Assembly (NCBI GenBank): GCA_966250335.1
Contig: CBINGZ010000031.1
Span: 4,425-68,424 of the forward strand
Source of the DNA: OLB7 sp966250335
GTDB taxonomy: Bacteria > Bacteroidota > Ignavibacteria > OLB7
DNA: 64,000 bases
Direction of reading: 5' to 3'
Numbering within the stretch: the first letter of the stretch is position 1; every line of letters starts with the position of its first letter. The position numbers and the translations under genes were made by a program. The notes under the pieces were generated by a model that was not told the DNA's origin, ran no database searches, and saw only the letters and a program-made list of their open reading frames with translations. This document shows positions 15,556 through 25,193 of the stretch, one piece after another.

Positions 15556-16099
15556 GACAGTGGTGATAACAATCCCTGACGATTCCTGTTCCCCAAAAAC
15601 CTTGCTTCGTGCTCATTTCCGCGCTCTTCGCGGCGCAATATCGCAACTATGCAAATTCTGCTTTTATATTTTGATACTTGGTATATATTTGAAGAAGGCA
15701 CTGGGGGGAGCCTGGGAAACCTATTCTACCGCCCCCTCCTTTCCCTTTAACAATCTTTAACGGATAACCGGCCGCAGCGGGCCCGATACATTCATTTATG
15801 TGTCGGAACCCATACCCGGTCTTCATCCCGATGCATCGGCGACCTCCACGTTCCGAATCGGATCGTCACAGTCGTCGGTGAACCGGACAATCAGGAGAGG
15901 AGCATTCAACAAAGCTGCTGCAAACTTAGCGCAACGCAGCATGCAAACCCGTCGATTAAAGAAATTTAATCGGATTTGCTCCTTTGGAGCATGATCCGCC
16001 CCCAATCATTAACTCCATAATCTCTTTCGCCTCGAAGCGCTTTCGTCTTGAGCCTGTATCGTACTCAACAGCTCCAGAAAACATATTAGGGGAGAACAC
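15556..16099. other. Long AT-rich leader region with nested hairpins
   Basis: No convincing gene is present. Two hairpins are clear: CGATTAAA-gaaa-TTTAATCG (15953-15972), then TGCTCC-ttt-GGAGCA (15977-15991) enclosed by CGGAT/ATCCG (15971-15999). They lie about 100-150 bases before the start of the exported protein at 16100, so they may form part of its 5' leader or end transcription from upstream. Confidence 0.5.
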
Positions 16100-19000
16100 A
16101 TGCAACACCTTCTACGCTCTATTTGCGTGCGAAGACTCTGCCGCGTTGCCGCGGCAATCGTCGTACTGACGCTGGCCGGAGTCGGCTCTGCGTACAGCAC
16201 GATGAGCGGTAACTTCGTCTACAGCCTCGGCACCGGGATCGGGACCGACATGACCGGGGCTTCCGTGCTGAGCTATTCGAACCGCGACGACGGCGGATCG
16301 GGGCTTGTCGACATCGGATTCACCTTCACCTTCGAGAAGGTCGACTACACGCAGTTCCAGGCCGGCGTCAACGGAACCCTCGGGTTTACTTCGACCATCG
16401 CGACAACCTACAGCAACGATCTGGGAACGACGACGGGGAACCCGATCATCGCTCCGTTCTGGGAGGATCAGCACCTCACGACCGATGTCAACGCGGGGAC
16501 GGGAGTCTTCTACAAGCTGACCGGAACCTCGCCGAACCGTGTTCTGACGATCGAATGGCGTACGGTGCACTATGATGAGAGATCGATCACTCCGGTCAAC
16601 GTGAAGTATCGCTACCAGGTGCGTCTGTATGAAGGCTCGAACAAGATCGAGTACCTCTATCTTCAGATGCCCACGAGCCCTTCGACCACCGCGTCGATCG
16701 GGATGGCGGCGAATGGTACGACCAGCAGCAGCAACAACGTCCGCTGGGTGCCGGCCGCCGGATCGGCGACCATCTTCTTCAATTCGAGCGATCCGGCGAG
16801 CGTAAACATCGCCTCGACGACCCTCCCCGCGAACCTGATGTATATCAGCGTCCCGTGCGAGTCGAACATCCGGCTTGCCGGCAACACGTTGCAGGGGGGG
16901 ACTGCCGGCATGGCGAACAACGACAATCTGCTGGCGAACTACAGCGTTCAGCGCGGTAACGCGGGAGTCCGGCAGCCGTTCACCACGAGCCTCGGCACAG
17001 CGACCAACCCGGCCTGTTTCGCCATGAATTATTCGTATTCGATCACCGGGTCGAGCGCTTCCGAGTATGCGATCACGCCCGCCTCGGGAACGCTGAACAG
17101 CCAGCAGTCGGTCACGCCGACGCTTACGTTCACACCGAACGGCGTCGGCCTGCGACCGGCAACGCTGACCGTCACCGACAACAACGGCTTCAGCCGGGTC
17201 TTCAACCTTCAGGGTGTCGGGACGACGCGCGTTCAGTACACGGGGAACGTCGCACAGGGGGGGACGGCAACCATGGCGAACAACGACATCCTGATGAGCA
17301 CCATCAGGGTCGATCGTCTCTTCACCCAGAACTTCCAGCCGTTCACGGTTGCGAACACGAACCCCAATACGAATTCGAGCTATAACGTCACCTATACGAT
17401 CACCGATCCGACCGGGCAGTACCGTCTGCTCAATCCGAACGGCAATCAGCCGGTGACCACGTATACCCAGTCGCTCTCCGGTCTCCAGACCTCCTCGCCG
17501 GTCATCAGGTTCGCGCCGACCGGCGTCGGTCAGCAGCTTGCCCAGCTCTCGGTGACCACGGAAGATGGAACCCGCAACTACACGCTCGCCGCCTATTCGC
17601 GCGCTGCCGGCGCCGACTTCTTCGTCGAGGGTGTCAAGCTGGGCCGCTCGTCGGAGCTCTTCAAGAAGGATCTCATCTGCGTCGGCGAGTATGCCGTGAC
17701 GGTTCCGATCACCGTGAAGAACATCGGTGAGGGAATGTTCCGCATCTTCGGCACGAAGGCGTTCGAGACCGACACGAACTACGGCCAGGGAGTCCCGACC
17801 TACCCGCTGCGTCGCAACGGCAACCAGCCGGTCCCGACGGTCGACTACTTCATCTCCGAGGTGCCGGGGATCGCTCCGGTGCCGGAGAACGGTCCGAACC
17901 AGTATCCGGTCGAGACCCCGGAGGCAGGACAGCGGACGATCTACATCACGTTCGTTCCCCAGCATCCCGGCAAGCGCTTCACCCGTCTCTTCATCAACAC
18001 CAACGCCGCGAACTTCACCGGCGAGGATGAGAACGGCGTGACGCGCGACGGCCTGCTGGTGCTCGACCTCTTCGGCCGCGGCATGGGCTCGTCGCTCTCC
18101 ACGTCGGCGACCGACCTCACGCTCCCGGAACCGGTCGTCTTCCCGACGACGATGGTCGGCCAGACCGTTACCGAGACCGTCAAGTTCTACAATCCGGGCG
18201 GCTGCGACCTTCGCGTCGAGCGGAAGAAGCTTCGGATCTCCAGCGGCGACGCCGCCGACTTCAAGGTCCTGAGCGTCTTCCCGAACGCCGCGGTCGATCA
18301 GACGAACGATACGTACATACTTCCTCCGGGCGATTCGGGCGAGATCACCTTCAGCTTCACGCCGTCGCGCAGCGGCTCGCGTCGCGCGACGATCCTGCTG
18401 CAGACCAACGACTCCACGCGTTTCATCCCGGGCCTTACCGAGCGTGGCGCCTACTATCTGGATATCTTCGGTCGCGGCAAGGTCGGTCTCGAGTCGGCCT
18501 CGCTCCGCTTCGACCCGGTCCTGATCGACGGACCGACGACCGAGGATGGCGTCGCCAGCCTGGAGAACACGGCACGTGAAGTCGTGATCATCAAGGATAT
18601 GAAGATCGTCGGACCCGACGCAAACGAGTTCGCGATGGACCCGTCGAAGCCGTGGCCGACTGTGCCGTTCTACTTCATGCCGGCTCAGCGGATGGAGTTC
18701 GGCTTCATCCACACGCCGGCGGCCGGCAGCCAGCCGGGAACCCGTAACGCCGAGCTGCTTCTGATCGCCGACAACGGCGACACGATCCGGATCATGCTGA
18801 CGGGCGAGGCAGGTTCCCGTACGCTCGCGCTCAACCCGACCTCGCTCTTCACCAATGCGAGCATTCCGGTCGGCAAGTCGGCGCGCGAGTACGTGATGAT
18901 CACGAACAACGGCACGGTGCCGCTCCGCCTTGGGACGACGACGATCGCCGGACCGAACGCAAACAGCTACCTGCTGGGCGCTCTGCCGCGTCTGATCCTG

Positions 19001-19456
19001 CAGCCGGGCCAGACCGAGTATCTGGAGGTGGTCTTCCGTCCGGTCAATCCGGGAGCCTCCACGGCGACCCTGACGGTCAGCAGCGACGGCACGAACGGTC
19101 CGCAGACGGTGACCCTGGGCGGCACCGGCATGCGCATCGGCGCATCGGCGCTGACGAACGCCACCAGCGGTGTCGAGGATGCCGTGACGGGCGCCGGTGA
19201 TCGTCTGGAGCAGAGCATCCCGAACCCCGCCAAGGGGACCGCGGTGATCGGCTACGAGCTCCGTCGCGACGGTAACGTCCGCCTTGCTCTCTACGATGCT
19301 GCCGGAACGCAGGTCGCCGAGCTGGTCGACGGGCATCGTGACGCCGGCCGGTACGAGGCCCGCGTGGATGTGAGCGGACTGGCGGCGGGAGTCTATCACT
19401 ACCGACTGATGGTCGGCGGTGAGATGCTCAGCCGGACCCTTGTGGTCGTCAAATAG
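16100..19456 (+). CDS. Choice-of-anchor D protein with type IX sorting domain
   Basis: The 1118-residue product is exported: the signal segment VAAAIVVLTLAGVGSAYS follows several arginines, and the ATG has a GGGGAG site. The first 230 residues resemble the nidogen-like entry domain (VDIGFTFTFEKVDYTQF). Two related modules follow, marked GNTLQGGTAGMANND and GNVAQGGTATMANND. Several ASH/choice-of-anchor D beta-sandwiches come next, with repeated FGRG links. The last 83 residues (SIPNPAKGTAVIGYEL to GVYHYRLMVGGEMLSRTLVVVK) are a type IX secretion sorting domain that would be cleaved on transport to the cell surface. Likely a structural or adhesive surface protein; no enzyme motif seen. Confidence 0.88.
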   Translation: MQHLLRSICVRRLCRVAAAIVVLTLAGVGSAYSTMSGNFVYSLGTGIGTDMTGASVLSYSNRDDGGSGLVDIGFTFTFEKVDYTQFQAGVNGTLGFTSTIATTYSNDLGTTTGNPIIAPFWEDQHLTTDVNAGTGVFYKLTGTSPNRVLTIEWRTVHYDERSITPVNVKYRYQVRLYEGSNKIEYLYLQMPTSPSTTASIGMAANGTTSSSNNVRWVPAAGSATIFFNSSDPASVNIASTTLPANLMYISVPCESNIRLAGNTLQGGTAGMANNDNLLANYSVQRGNAGVRQPFTTSLGTATNPACFAMNYSYSITGSSASEYAITPASGTLNSQQSVTPTLTFTPNGVGLRPATLTVTDNNGFSRVFNLQGVGTTRVQYTGNVAQGGTATMANNDILMSTIRVDRLFTQNFQPFTVANTNPNTNSSYNVTYTITDPTGQYRLLNPNGNQPVTTYTQSLSGLQTSSPVIRFAPTGVGQQLAQLSVTTEDGTRNYTLAAYSRAAGADFFVEGVKLGRSSELFKKDLICVGEYAVTVPITVKNIGEGMFRIFGTKAFETDTNYGQGVPTYPLRRNGNQPVPTVDYFISEVPGIAPVPENGPNQYPVETPEAGQRTIYITFVPQHPGKRFTRLFINTNAANFTGEDENGVTRDGLLVLDLFGRGMGSSLSTSATDLTLPEPVVFPTTMVGQTVTETVKFYNPGGCDLRVERKKLRISSGDAADFKVLSVFPNAAVDQTNDTYILPPGDSGEITFSFTPSRSGSRRATILLQTNDSTRFIPGLTERGAYYLDIFGRGKVGLESASLRFDPVLIDGPTTEDGVASLENTAREVVIIKDMKIVGPDANEFAMDPSKPWPTVPFYFMPAQRMEFGFIHTPAAGSQPGTRNAELLLIADNGDTIRIMLTGEAGSRTLALNPTSLFTNASIPVGKSAREYVMITNNGTVPLRLGTTTIAGPNANSYLLGALPRLILQPGQTEYLEVVFRPVNPGASTATLTVSSDGTNGPQTVTLGGTGMRIGASALTNATSGVEDAVTGAGDRLEQSIPNPAKGTAVIGYELRRDGNVRLALYDAAGTQVAELVDGHRDAGRYEARVDVSGLAAGVYHYRLMVGGEMLSRTLVVVK

Positions 19457-19829
19457 TCGGATTCTCGCTCAAAATCGATCGAGCGGACCACTTCCTGAAA
19501 AAAAGTGGTCCGCTCGACGCTTATATCGATCAGGCTACTAACAAAACATCCGGTCGCTGTGTTAGGAGGGAGAGATTGCCCGGATGGAGCAGGATTGATA
19601 AATAACTCTTGACTTTGATGTGGATATTGACGATTCTCGCAGGCTCATATCGGGCCATCGTCGATGTCCCGGCTTCTTCCTCGCTTCCCCGGTCTCCGCT
19701 CCGGCGGTCAACCGGGCATCCGCTCGCCGCAGCTCTCCCGTGCGGCGATCTTCTTCAACAGACCTTGAACGCTTCATTTATACAGCTTTCCGTATACCTC
19801 AATTCACACTTTACACAGGAGTGCATCAG
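19457..19829. other. Intergenic region between the two sorting-domain genes
   Basis: After the terminator at 19479-19517 no gene is seen. The rest is AT-rich near 19590-19640 and again near 19770-19815, where ATTTATAC and GTATAC could serve as -10 elements for the gene at 19830. No box pair is good enough to call a promoter. Confidence 0.4.
19479..19517. terminator. Strong hairpin terminator after the first sorting-domain gene
   Basis: A perfect 15-bp stem (19479-19493 with 19503-19517) encloses a 9-base A-rich loop. No long T-run follows, but size and position, 23 bases after the stop, favour termination. Confidence 0.75.
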
Positions 19830-22800
19830 ATGAGAAGGATGCTTCTACTGCTCTGCGCCGTCCTGTTTGCATTGCCCAGCGCGATGTATGCAGGCGGAGG
19901 CGATGGAGACAAGGATGAGGGTGCAGATCCGCAGCGTCGATCGAACGACGGTAACCCGAGCGATCTGGTTCCGAACTTCGAATCGTACCCCGGTTCCTCT
20001 GTCCCGCTGATCCCGACGAAGTCGCCGCTGGCGACCGGATACTACGTGACCGATAACGACGCTCCCCAGTCTGGCGCTCCGTGGGCCCCTTCGTACTCGT
20101 TCGTCGACACGACGGGTATCGAGGCCAGGAGCTGGCGTCGTATCCTTTCCGGTCCGAACCAGGTCCCTGCCTCGACGTGGACGAGCCCGTCGAGCCTGGG
20201 CTACGAGTATTTCCGCAACCCGGATGATGCGACCGACTCGACGAACGACGCGTTCGCCGGTCCTATCGCCATCGGGTTCCCGTTCTATTTCTACGGTCGT
20301 AAGTACGACAGCTTCTACGTCTCCACGAACGGCCTTATCGGCCTTGCGAACCGCCGCTATCTCTACAATGCGGCCGGTGCGAAGATCGATTACGATCCGT
20401 GGAGCGATGATCCGCGTCCCCGCTCGAACGCGCTTACCGATGCGACGCCGGACGATTACGGCTTCCAGTATGTCGCGCTCGGCAACACCACGAACAAGAC
20501 TGGTGGTGTTCGTAACCCGAAGAACACGGCGTTCCCGAACGCCAACCTGAAGTCGGTCGTTGCCCCGCTGTGGGACGACACCGAGCTTTCCCAGTTCGAT
20601 CCGCAGACGAACCTGCCGGACGACTACGGCCGCGTCTACTGGCGCCGTGATCAGACGGGCAACAAGCTGATCATCTACTATGTGAATCAGACGATGCTCG
20701 GCCGCAAGAACATTGCGATCCTCGGTAACATGACGGGCAACCTTCCCCGTCGTGGCATGAGCGCCAGCTATCAGGTGGTGTTCAACCGTCAGGACAGCAC
20801 GGTCACGATGCACTACAGCGACTTCCGCGGTGTCTACACGGACGCTACGCAGGGTATCTTCACGATCCCGTCGAACGCGATGTTCCGTGCCAACGCCACC
20901 GTCGGTGTCCAGAGCCATGACGGCGAATACACCAACTACCTCTTCAGCGCCAACCCGGGTGGTGGCGACGAGCAGGGTGGTGTCTTCACGAACGGCGACG
21001 CGCTTCCGCCGCACATCAACCTCGCGGTTCAGTTCAAGCAGTGGAAGAACGTGGTTCGCGTGTTGAACGTGACCTTCGAAGTTCCGAAGCGGAACTCCCC
21101 GGGCCAGTTCGAGCCGATGCCGAAGGGAGACAAGCCTGACAACTACGAGCTCCTGCTCGGCCACCAGACCCTCGGCGTCGTCCGTCCGGTCGGTATCGTC
21201 GAGAACGTCTCGAGCAACCGTCAGGGGGTCACCGGCGTCAACTACACGCCGCAGCCGATCTCGTTCAACGTGATCTTCCGTATCCGTGACCTGATCAACA
21301 TCACGGCTCCTCCGGTCTACCAGAAAACGAAGTCGACGAAGTCGCTCTATCCGATGGACTGGCTGCCGGGGAACATGAACCCGAACACGTCCACGCCGAA
21401 CATCGACACGATCGTGTTCGATCCGTACGTGACGAACGCTCAGCTTCTGAAGCAGCTCGGCCGTTTCAAGGCAGAGGTTATCGCCACCGATCGCGGCCCG
21501 ACGGGTCAGATCTACGGTGACCGCTGGCCGTTCGACGATACCACCGGTATCCGCATGTTCGGCATCAGCCGTCAGGAAGTGCCGTACATCACGACGTTCG
21601 ACGATTACTCGGTCTCGCCGGAAGATGGTGACATCCCGTCGGTGCAGCGCTGGGTCTCGATCGGCGCCAAGGTTGTCGACGGCGACGCCAACACCTACAA
21701 CCCGCCGCCGCCGAGAGGCCCGGCCGGAACGAAGGGAATCAACTCGCCGGTCGCACGTCTCGACCGTATCGATATCGGCGGCGCGCCGTACCCCGGCTCG
21801 GACGTCGGTGATACGCTCATCTCGTTCCCGATCAACCTGAGCACGGTTCTCGGCCGTCCGGTCGTGATCCTCTCCTACCAGCGTTCGGGTCGCGTGACCT
21901 ACGCACGTGGATGGAGCGATGCTCTTCGCGTCGGTCCGGAGCAGGCGGTGTACAACACGCTGAAGTCGTCGATGCTGCAGCAGCCGGATAAGCTCCAGGT
22001 CGAGTTCGCCGAGCCGAGCCCGAACGGTCTCGACAACATCACGAACGCGAAGAACTGGCGCGATGCCAACTTCAACGACAAGAACGCGATCATCAACTGG
22101 GGTACGACCTCGCCGCGCTGGGGTGTCTTCGGCGGTGGCGGTGGTTCGGGCCTTGATACGATCGGAAAGATCGTCGTCGACGAGTTCGACGTCGGTAAGG
22201 ACTTCGAGTATCATCGCGCCTTCATTCCGATCCCGTCGCGCTGGACGAAGCCGCTGAACGCGAACAAGTACTTCCGCTTCCGTCTGCGCGTGCTCGCGAG
22301 CAACCACCGTAATCCGGCTGGACCTCCGGGCGATGACGATGATCCATTCTACGTGGATAACATCATGCTCGTAGAGCCTGATAAGCCAGAAGTCGAGGTC
22401 ACCGCGGTCGGTTACGACTGGCCGTACACGCAGGCTCCTGCATCGCAGGCCCGTGCTATCCCCCTGTGGGCGAAGGTCTCGAACAACGGATCGACGGCAG
22501 CAACGGCATTCGGCGTCGCACTCTACGTGGTCGACCGCACCGTTCCTCCTCCTCCGGGCTTCTACAGCTACTACCGCTACCTGACGGTGATCTCGGTCCC
22601 GGCAGGACGCAGCCTGCGTCAGCAGTTCCCGCCGTGGAACGCTCAGGAGTGCGGCAAGGCAGTCACGCCGGGCCCGAACACTCCTCCGGTGAACACGCAG
22701 CGCTATCGCATCTCGGGTCAGATTCTGCCGCAGGGCTATGACTCGTACAATGCGAACGACTTCACCTATACGGACTTCGATCTCACGCTCGGCCCGGCCT

Positions 22801-24149
22801 TCGCGTATGACGACGGCGGAAACGACGTTGCCAACGTTGCCGGTCTCAGCGGCAAGGGTCTGAACCTGGTTGCTCCGTACCCCGATCCGAACGGCGCAAG
22901 CCCGTACGGCCCGACGGGCGGCAGCAGCGCCGGTACCTTCGCGATGCAGTTCCGTATCCTGAGCCGCGATACGATCCGCGGATTCCAGGCCTACTTCGGA
23001 CAGGCGAACCAGTCGCCCGATTACGTCCTCTACTCGGTCTATCAGCAGGGACCGGCGACGAACGTGAATGCGCCGCCTCAGAACGTCCTCCCCCGCACGC
23101 AGCGCTTTGCGCTCCGCGGCGAAGGTGAGCCGACGATCCCGTCGACGCTGCCGTACAACTTCGGCCAGTTCGTTACCTATATGCTCGATACGCCGTACGT
23201 GCTGGAGCCGGGCATCTACTTCGCAACGATCTCGCAGCTCGGTCAGACCGGTCTCGAGCTCGGTGGCGACGGAAGCCGCATGGGCCAGGTGACGACGATC
23301 CGCGAGGACGCCAGCCCGGGCAACGGCAACTTCAGCATCCCGGCTCACGAGGAGTTCCGCCAGAACCGTTTCTGGTACGAGACGACGACCGGTTCCGGAA
23401 GCTGGAGCCCGATGATCACGCCGCTCGGCAACCCGGGTTATCCGCACCTCGACTGGCAGGGTCGTGTCGCTGGATTCCCGACCTACCAGCGCGGTTCGTG
23501 GATTCCGATGATCCGTCCGTACTTCGGTCCGAAGGCTTCGGGTAACTGCCTTGTCACCCCGGTCGAGCTCGCCTCGTTCGAGCTGACGCCGCTGGCAAGC
23601 TCCCTGCGCCTCGACTGGAAGACGGCGACCGAAATCAACAACCACGGGTTCAACATCGAGCGTCGCGTGAAGGGCGCCGAGGCCTGGAGCGATGTCGACT
23701 TCGTCAAGGGAGCCGGCACCAGCAACCAGGTGAAGGAATACTCCTACACCGATACCAAGGTCGCCGCAAATGTGACCTACCAGTATCGCCTCCGTCAGGA
23801 GGACCGTGACGGCTCGGTGAGCTACACGGATGTGCGTGAGGGTCGTATCGAGTCTGCAAGCACGGGTGCGGCAGCCAATGTTCTGGCTCAGAACACGCCG
23901 AATCCGATGAGCAGCAGCACGACGTTCGAGTTCCGCGTTGCGGAAACCGGTTCGGTCAAGCTCGAGATCTGTGATGTCTACGGCAGCGTCGTTCGCACCT
24001 TCCAGGTGGACGCAGTCGCCGGCAGCAGCAACTCGCTGGTCTGGGACGGCTCCGACAACAACGGCACGAGCGTCCCGAGCGGTACCTACGTCTACAAGCT
24101 GATCGGCAACGGGTTCACCCTTACCAAGAAGCTGACGGTCGCTCGCTAA
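19830..24149 (+). CDS. Very large secreted protein with type IX sorting domain
   Basis: Start ATG 19830 has an AGGAG site eight bases upstream and opens a signal peptide (MRRMLLLLCAVLFALPSAMYA); the longer upstream frame is non-coding. The 1439-residue protein has a nidogen-like region (FPFYFYGRKYDSFYVSTNGLIG), a long central region with jelly-roll-like segments (YYRYLTVISVPAGRSL), and a fibronectin-like module (LRLDWKTATEINNHGFNIERR). The C-terminal sorting domain begins near NTPNPMSSSTTFEFRV and ends GNGFTLTKKLTVAR. Codon choice is strongly biased (CGT, GGT, AAC, GAG preferred) compared with neighbours, suggesting high expression, perhaps as a major surface or sheath component. No catalytic motif was recognised. 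Confidence 0.88.
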   Translation: MRRMLLLLCAVLFALPSAMYAGGGDGDKDEGADPQRRSNDGNPSDLVPNFESYPGSSVPLIPTKSPLATGYYVTDNDAPQSGAPWAPSYSFVDTTGIEARSWRRILSGPNQVPASTWTSPSSLGYEYFRNPDDATDSTNDAFAGPIAIGFPFYFYGRKYDSFYVSTNGLIGLANRRYLYNAAGAKIDYDPWSDDPRPRSNALTDATPDDYGFQYVALGNTTNKTGGVRNPKNTAFPNANLKSVVAPLWDDTELSQFDPQTNLPDDYGRVYWRRDQTGNKLIIYYVNQTMLGRKNIAILGNMTGNLPRRGMSASYQVVFNRQDSTVTMHYSDFRGVYTDATQGIFTIPSNAMFRANATVGVQSHDGEYTNYLFSANPGGGDEQGGVFTNGDALPPHINLAVQFKQWKNVVRVLNVTFEVPKRNSPGQFEPMPKGDKPDNYELLLGHQTLGVVRPVGIVENVSSNRQGVTGVNYTPQPISFNVIFRIRDLINITAPPVYQKTKSTKSLYPMDWLPGNMNPNTSTPNIDTIVFDPYVTNAQLLKQLGRFKAEVIATDRGPTGQIYGDRWPFDDTTGIRMFGISRQEVPYITTFDDYSVSPEDGDIPSVQRWVSIGAKVVDGDANTYNPPPPRGPAGTKGINSPVARLDRIDIGGAPYPGSDVGDTLISFPINLSTVLGRPVVILSYQRSGRVTYARGWSDALRVGPEQAVYNTLKSSMLQQPDKLQVEFAEPSPNGLDNITNAKNWRDANFNDKNAIINWGTTSPRWGVFGGGGGSGLDTIGKIVVDEFDVGKDFEYHRAFIPIPSRWTKPLNANKYFRFRLRVLASNHRNPAGPPGDDDDPFYVDNIMLVEPDKPEVEVTAVGYDWPYTQAPASQARAIPLWAKVSNNGSTAATAFGVALYVVDRTVPPPPGFYSYYRYLTVISVPAGRSLRQQFPPWNAQECGKAVTPGPNTPPVNTQRYRISGQILPQGYDSYNANDFTYTDFDLTLGPAFAYDDGGNDVANVAGLSGKGLNLVAPYPDPNGASPYGPTGGSSAGTFAMQFRILSRDTIRGFQAYFGQANQSPDYVLYSVYQQGPATNVNAPPQNVLPRTQRFALRGEGEPTIPSTLPYNFGQFVTYMLDTPYVLEPGIYFATISQLGQTGLELGGDGSRMGQVTTIREDASPGNGNFSIPAHEEFRQNRFWYETTTGSGSWSPMITPLGNPGYPHLDWQGRVAGFPTYQRGSWIPMIRPYFGPKASGNCLVTPVELASFELTPLASSLRLDWKTATEINNHGFNIERRVKGAEAWSDVDFVKGAGTSNQVKEYSYTDTKVAANVTYQYRLRQEDRDGSVSYTDVREGRIESASTGAAANVLAQNTPNPMSSSTTFEFRVAETGSVKLEICDVYGSVVRTFQVDAVAGSSNSLVWDGSDNNGTSVPSGTYVYKLIGNGFTLTKKLTVAR

Positions 24150-24177
24150 GAGCCGCCGGTAGATAGGTTCTGATGTC

Positions 24178-24216
24178 GAAGCCCCTTCGGACGATCGTTC
24201 GAAGGGGCTTCTCTTG
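24178..24216 (+). terminator. Intrinsic terminator after the large secreted protein
   Basis: A perfect 12-bp stem (24178-24189 with 24200-24211) and a T-rich tail (TCTTG) lie 28 bases downstream of the stop. Confidence 0.85.
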
Positions 24217-24381
24217 TTCGGGAAGCCCGCACGCGATCGACCGGCCCGATCCCCTGTACATTCCTGTAACGATCCCCCCGCCCGATACCGATCTTCGCAA
24301 GGGCTTCGTATTTTCCGTGCCGGCCCGTTTCCGGGAGCCTCCAATACGCTCCAGGCCATGCGATTCGAATCATATAGCGAT

Positions 24382-24570
24382 ATGACGAAACGAAAGGTTC
24401 TCCTTATCGGGCTTGCGATCCTGCTGCTCGGCGCCGTGCAGACCTGGCACTCGTACGGGTCGCCGTCGCAGGGGAAGCCGACGGCGATCGCCAAGGCATC
24501 CGGTGTGATCTCGCTCCTGAGCGGCGCCGGCATCATCGCCTACGGGTTCAGCATCAGGAAGCATCGATGA
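24382..24570 (+). CDS. Small two-helix membrane protein
   Basis: The 62-residue product has two hydrophobic segments (VLLIGLAILLLGAVQTW and VISLLSGAGIIAYGFSI) joined by a polar hairpin, with a positive C-terminus (RKHR). The ATG at 24382 was chosen because the upstream frame overlaps the preceding terminator region and is arginine-rich noise. Its stop overlaps the purN start (ATGA), which implies translational coupling and makes the small frame credible. No family recognised. Confidence 0.65.
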   Translation: MTKRKVLLIGLAILLLGAVQTWHSYGSPSQGKPTAIAKASGVISLLSGAGIIAYGFSIRKHR

Positions 24571-25193
24571 CCGATCCGATCCGCATCGCCGTCTTCGCCT
24601 CCGGGCGCGGCTCGAACTTTCAGGCGATCCAGCGCACTCTTCTCTCCATGGAGCAGCCCCCCGCGCGGATCGTTCTCTGCATCAGCAACAATCCGGCTCC
24701 CGGCGCCTTCGAGTATGCGGCGGGGGAGGGGATCGAGACGATGCGGCTGTCGCCGAAAATGTTCGACGCAGCCGATGAGTATGCCCGCGTCCTTTCCGAA
24801 ACGCTCCGTCGGTACGGCGTTGAAATGATCGTGCTGGCCGGTTATATGCGGAAGCTGCCGGGGAACGTGGTACAGGAATATCGTGGAAGGATCTTCAATA
24901 TCCACCCGGCGCTCCTTCCGGAGTTCGGGGGGGAAGGGATGTACGGAGCCCGCGTCCATGAGGCGGTGATCGCCTCCGGAGCCGCCGAAAGCGGCGCCTC
25001 GGTCCACCTGGTGGATGAGGAGTACGATACCGGCCCCGTCGTCGCCCAGGAACGGATACCGGTGCGCGAGGGGGAAACCCCGGAGACGCTCGCGGCGCGC
25101 GTGCTGGAGGTGGAGCACAGGCTCTTTCCAAGAGTCGTGATCGAGACCGCCCGGCGGCTCCTGAACGATCGATCGACCGGGGGAACGGTATGA
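24567..25193 (+). CDS. purN: Phosphoribosylglycinamide formyltransferase
   Basis: PurN transfers a formyl group from 10-formyl-tetrahydrofolate to GAR in de novo purine synthesis. The 208-residue protein shows the GAR-binding start (VFASGRGSNFQAI) and the catalytic Asn111 and His113 in FNIHPALLPEF. Asp154 in YDTGPV completes the Asn-His-Asp set known from the E. coli enzyme. It overlaps the small membrane protein upstream and the macro-domain gene downstream by four bases each, so the three are one operon. No other pur gene is nearby. Confidence 0.96.
   Translation: MTDPIRIAVFASGRGSNFQAIQRTLLSMEQPPARIVLCISNNPAPGAFEYAAGEGIETMRLSPKMFDAADEYARVLSETLRRYGVEMIVLAGYMRKLPGNVVQEYRGRIFNIHPALLPEFGGEGMYGARVHEAVIASGAAESGASVHLVDEEYDTGPVVAQERIPVREGETPETLAARVLEVEHRLFPRVVIETARRLLNDRSTGGTV

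Noticed and set aside
15800..15994. A 64-codon open frame in the long intergenic region
   Set aside because: No ribosome site, unusual composition, and it overlaps the hairpins of the leader.
16112..19399. A 1095-codon antisense frame across the choice-of-anchor D gene
   Set aside because: Same cause: low-complexity Arg/Asp/Val composition mirroring the plus-strand gene, with no recognisable protein features.
19845..24536. A 1563-codon open frame antisense to the large type IX cargo gene
   Set aside because: It is arginine-, valine- and aspartate-rich shadow translation produced by the strong codon bias of the real gene; no domains, no signal and no ribosome site.
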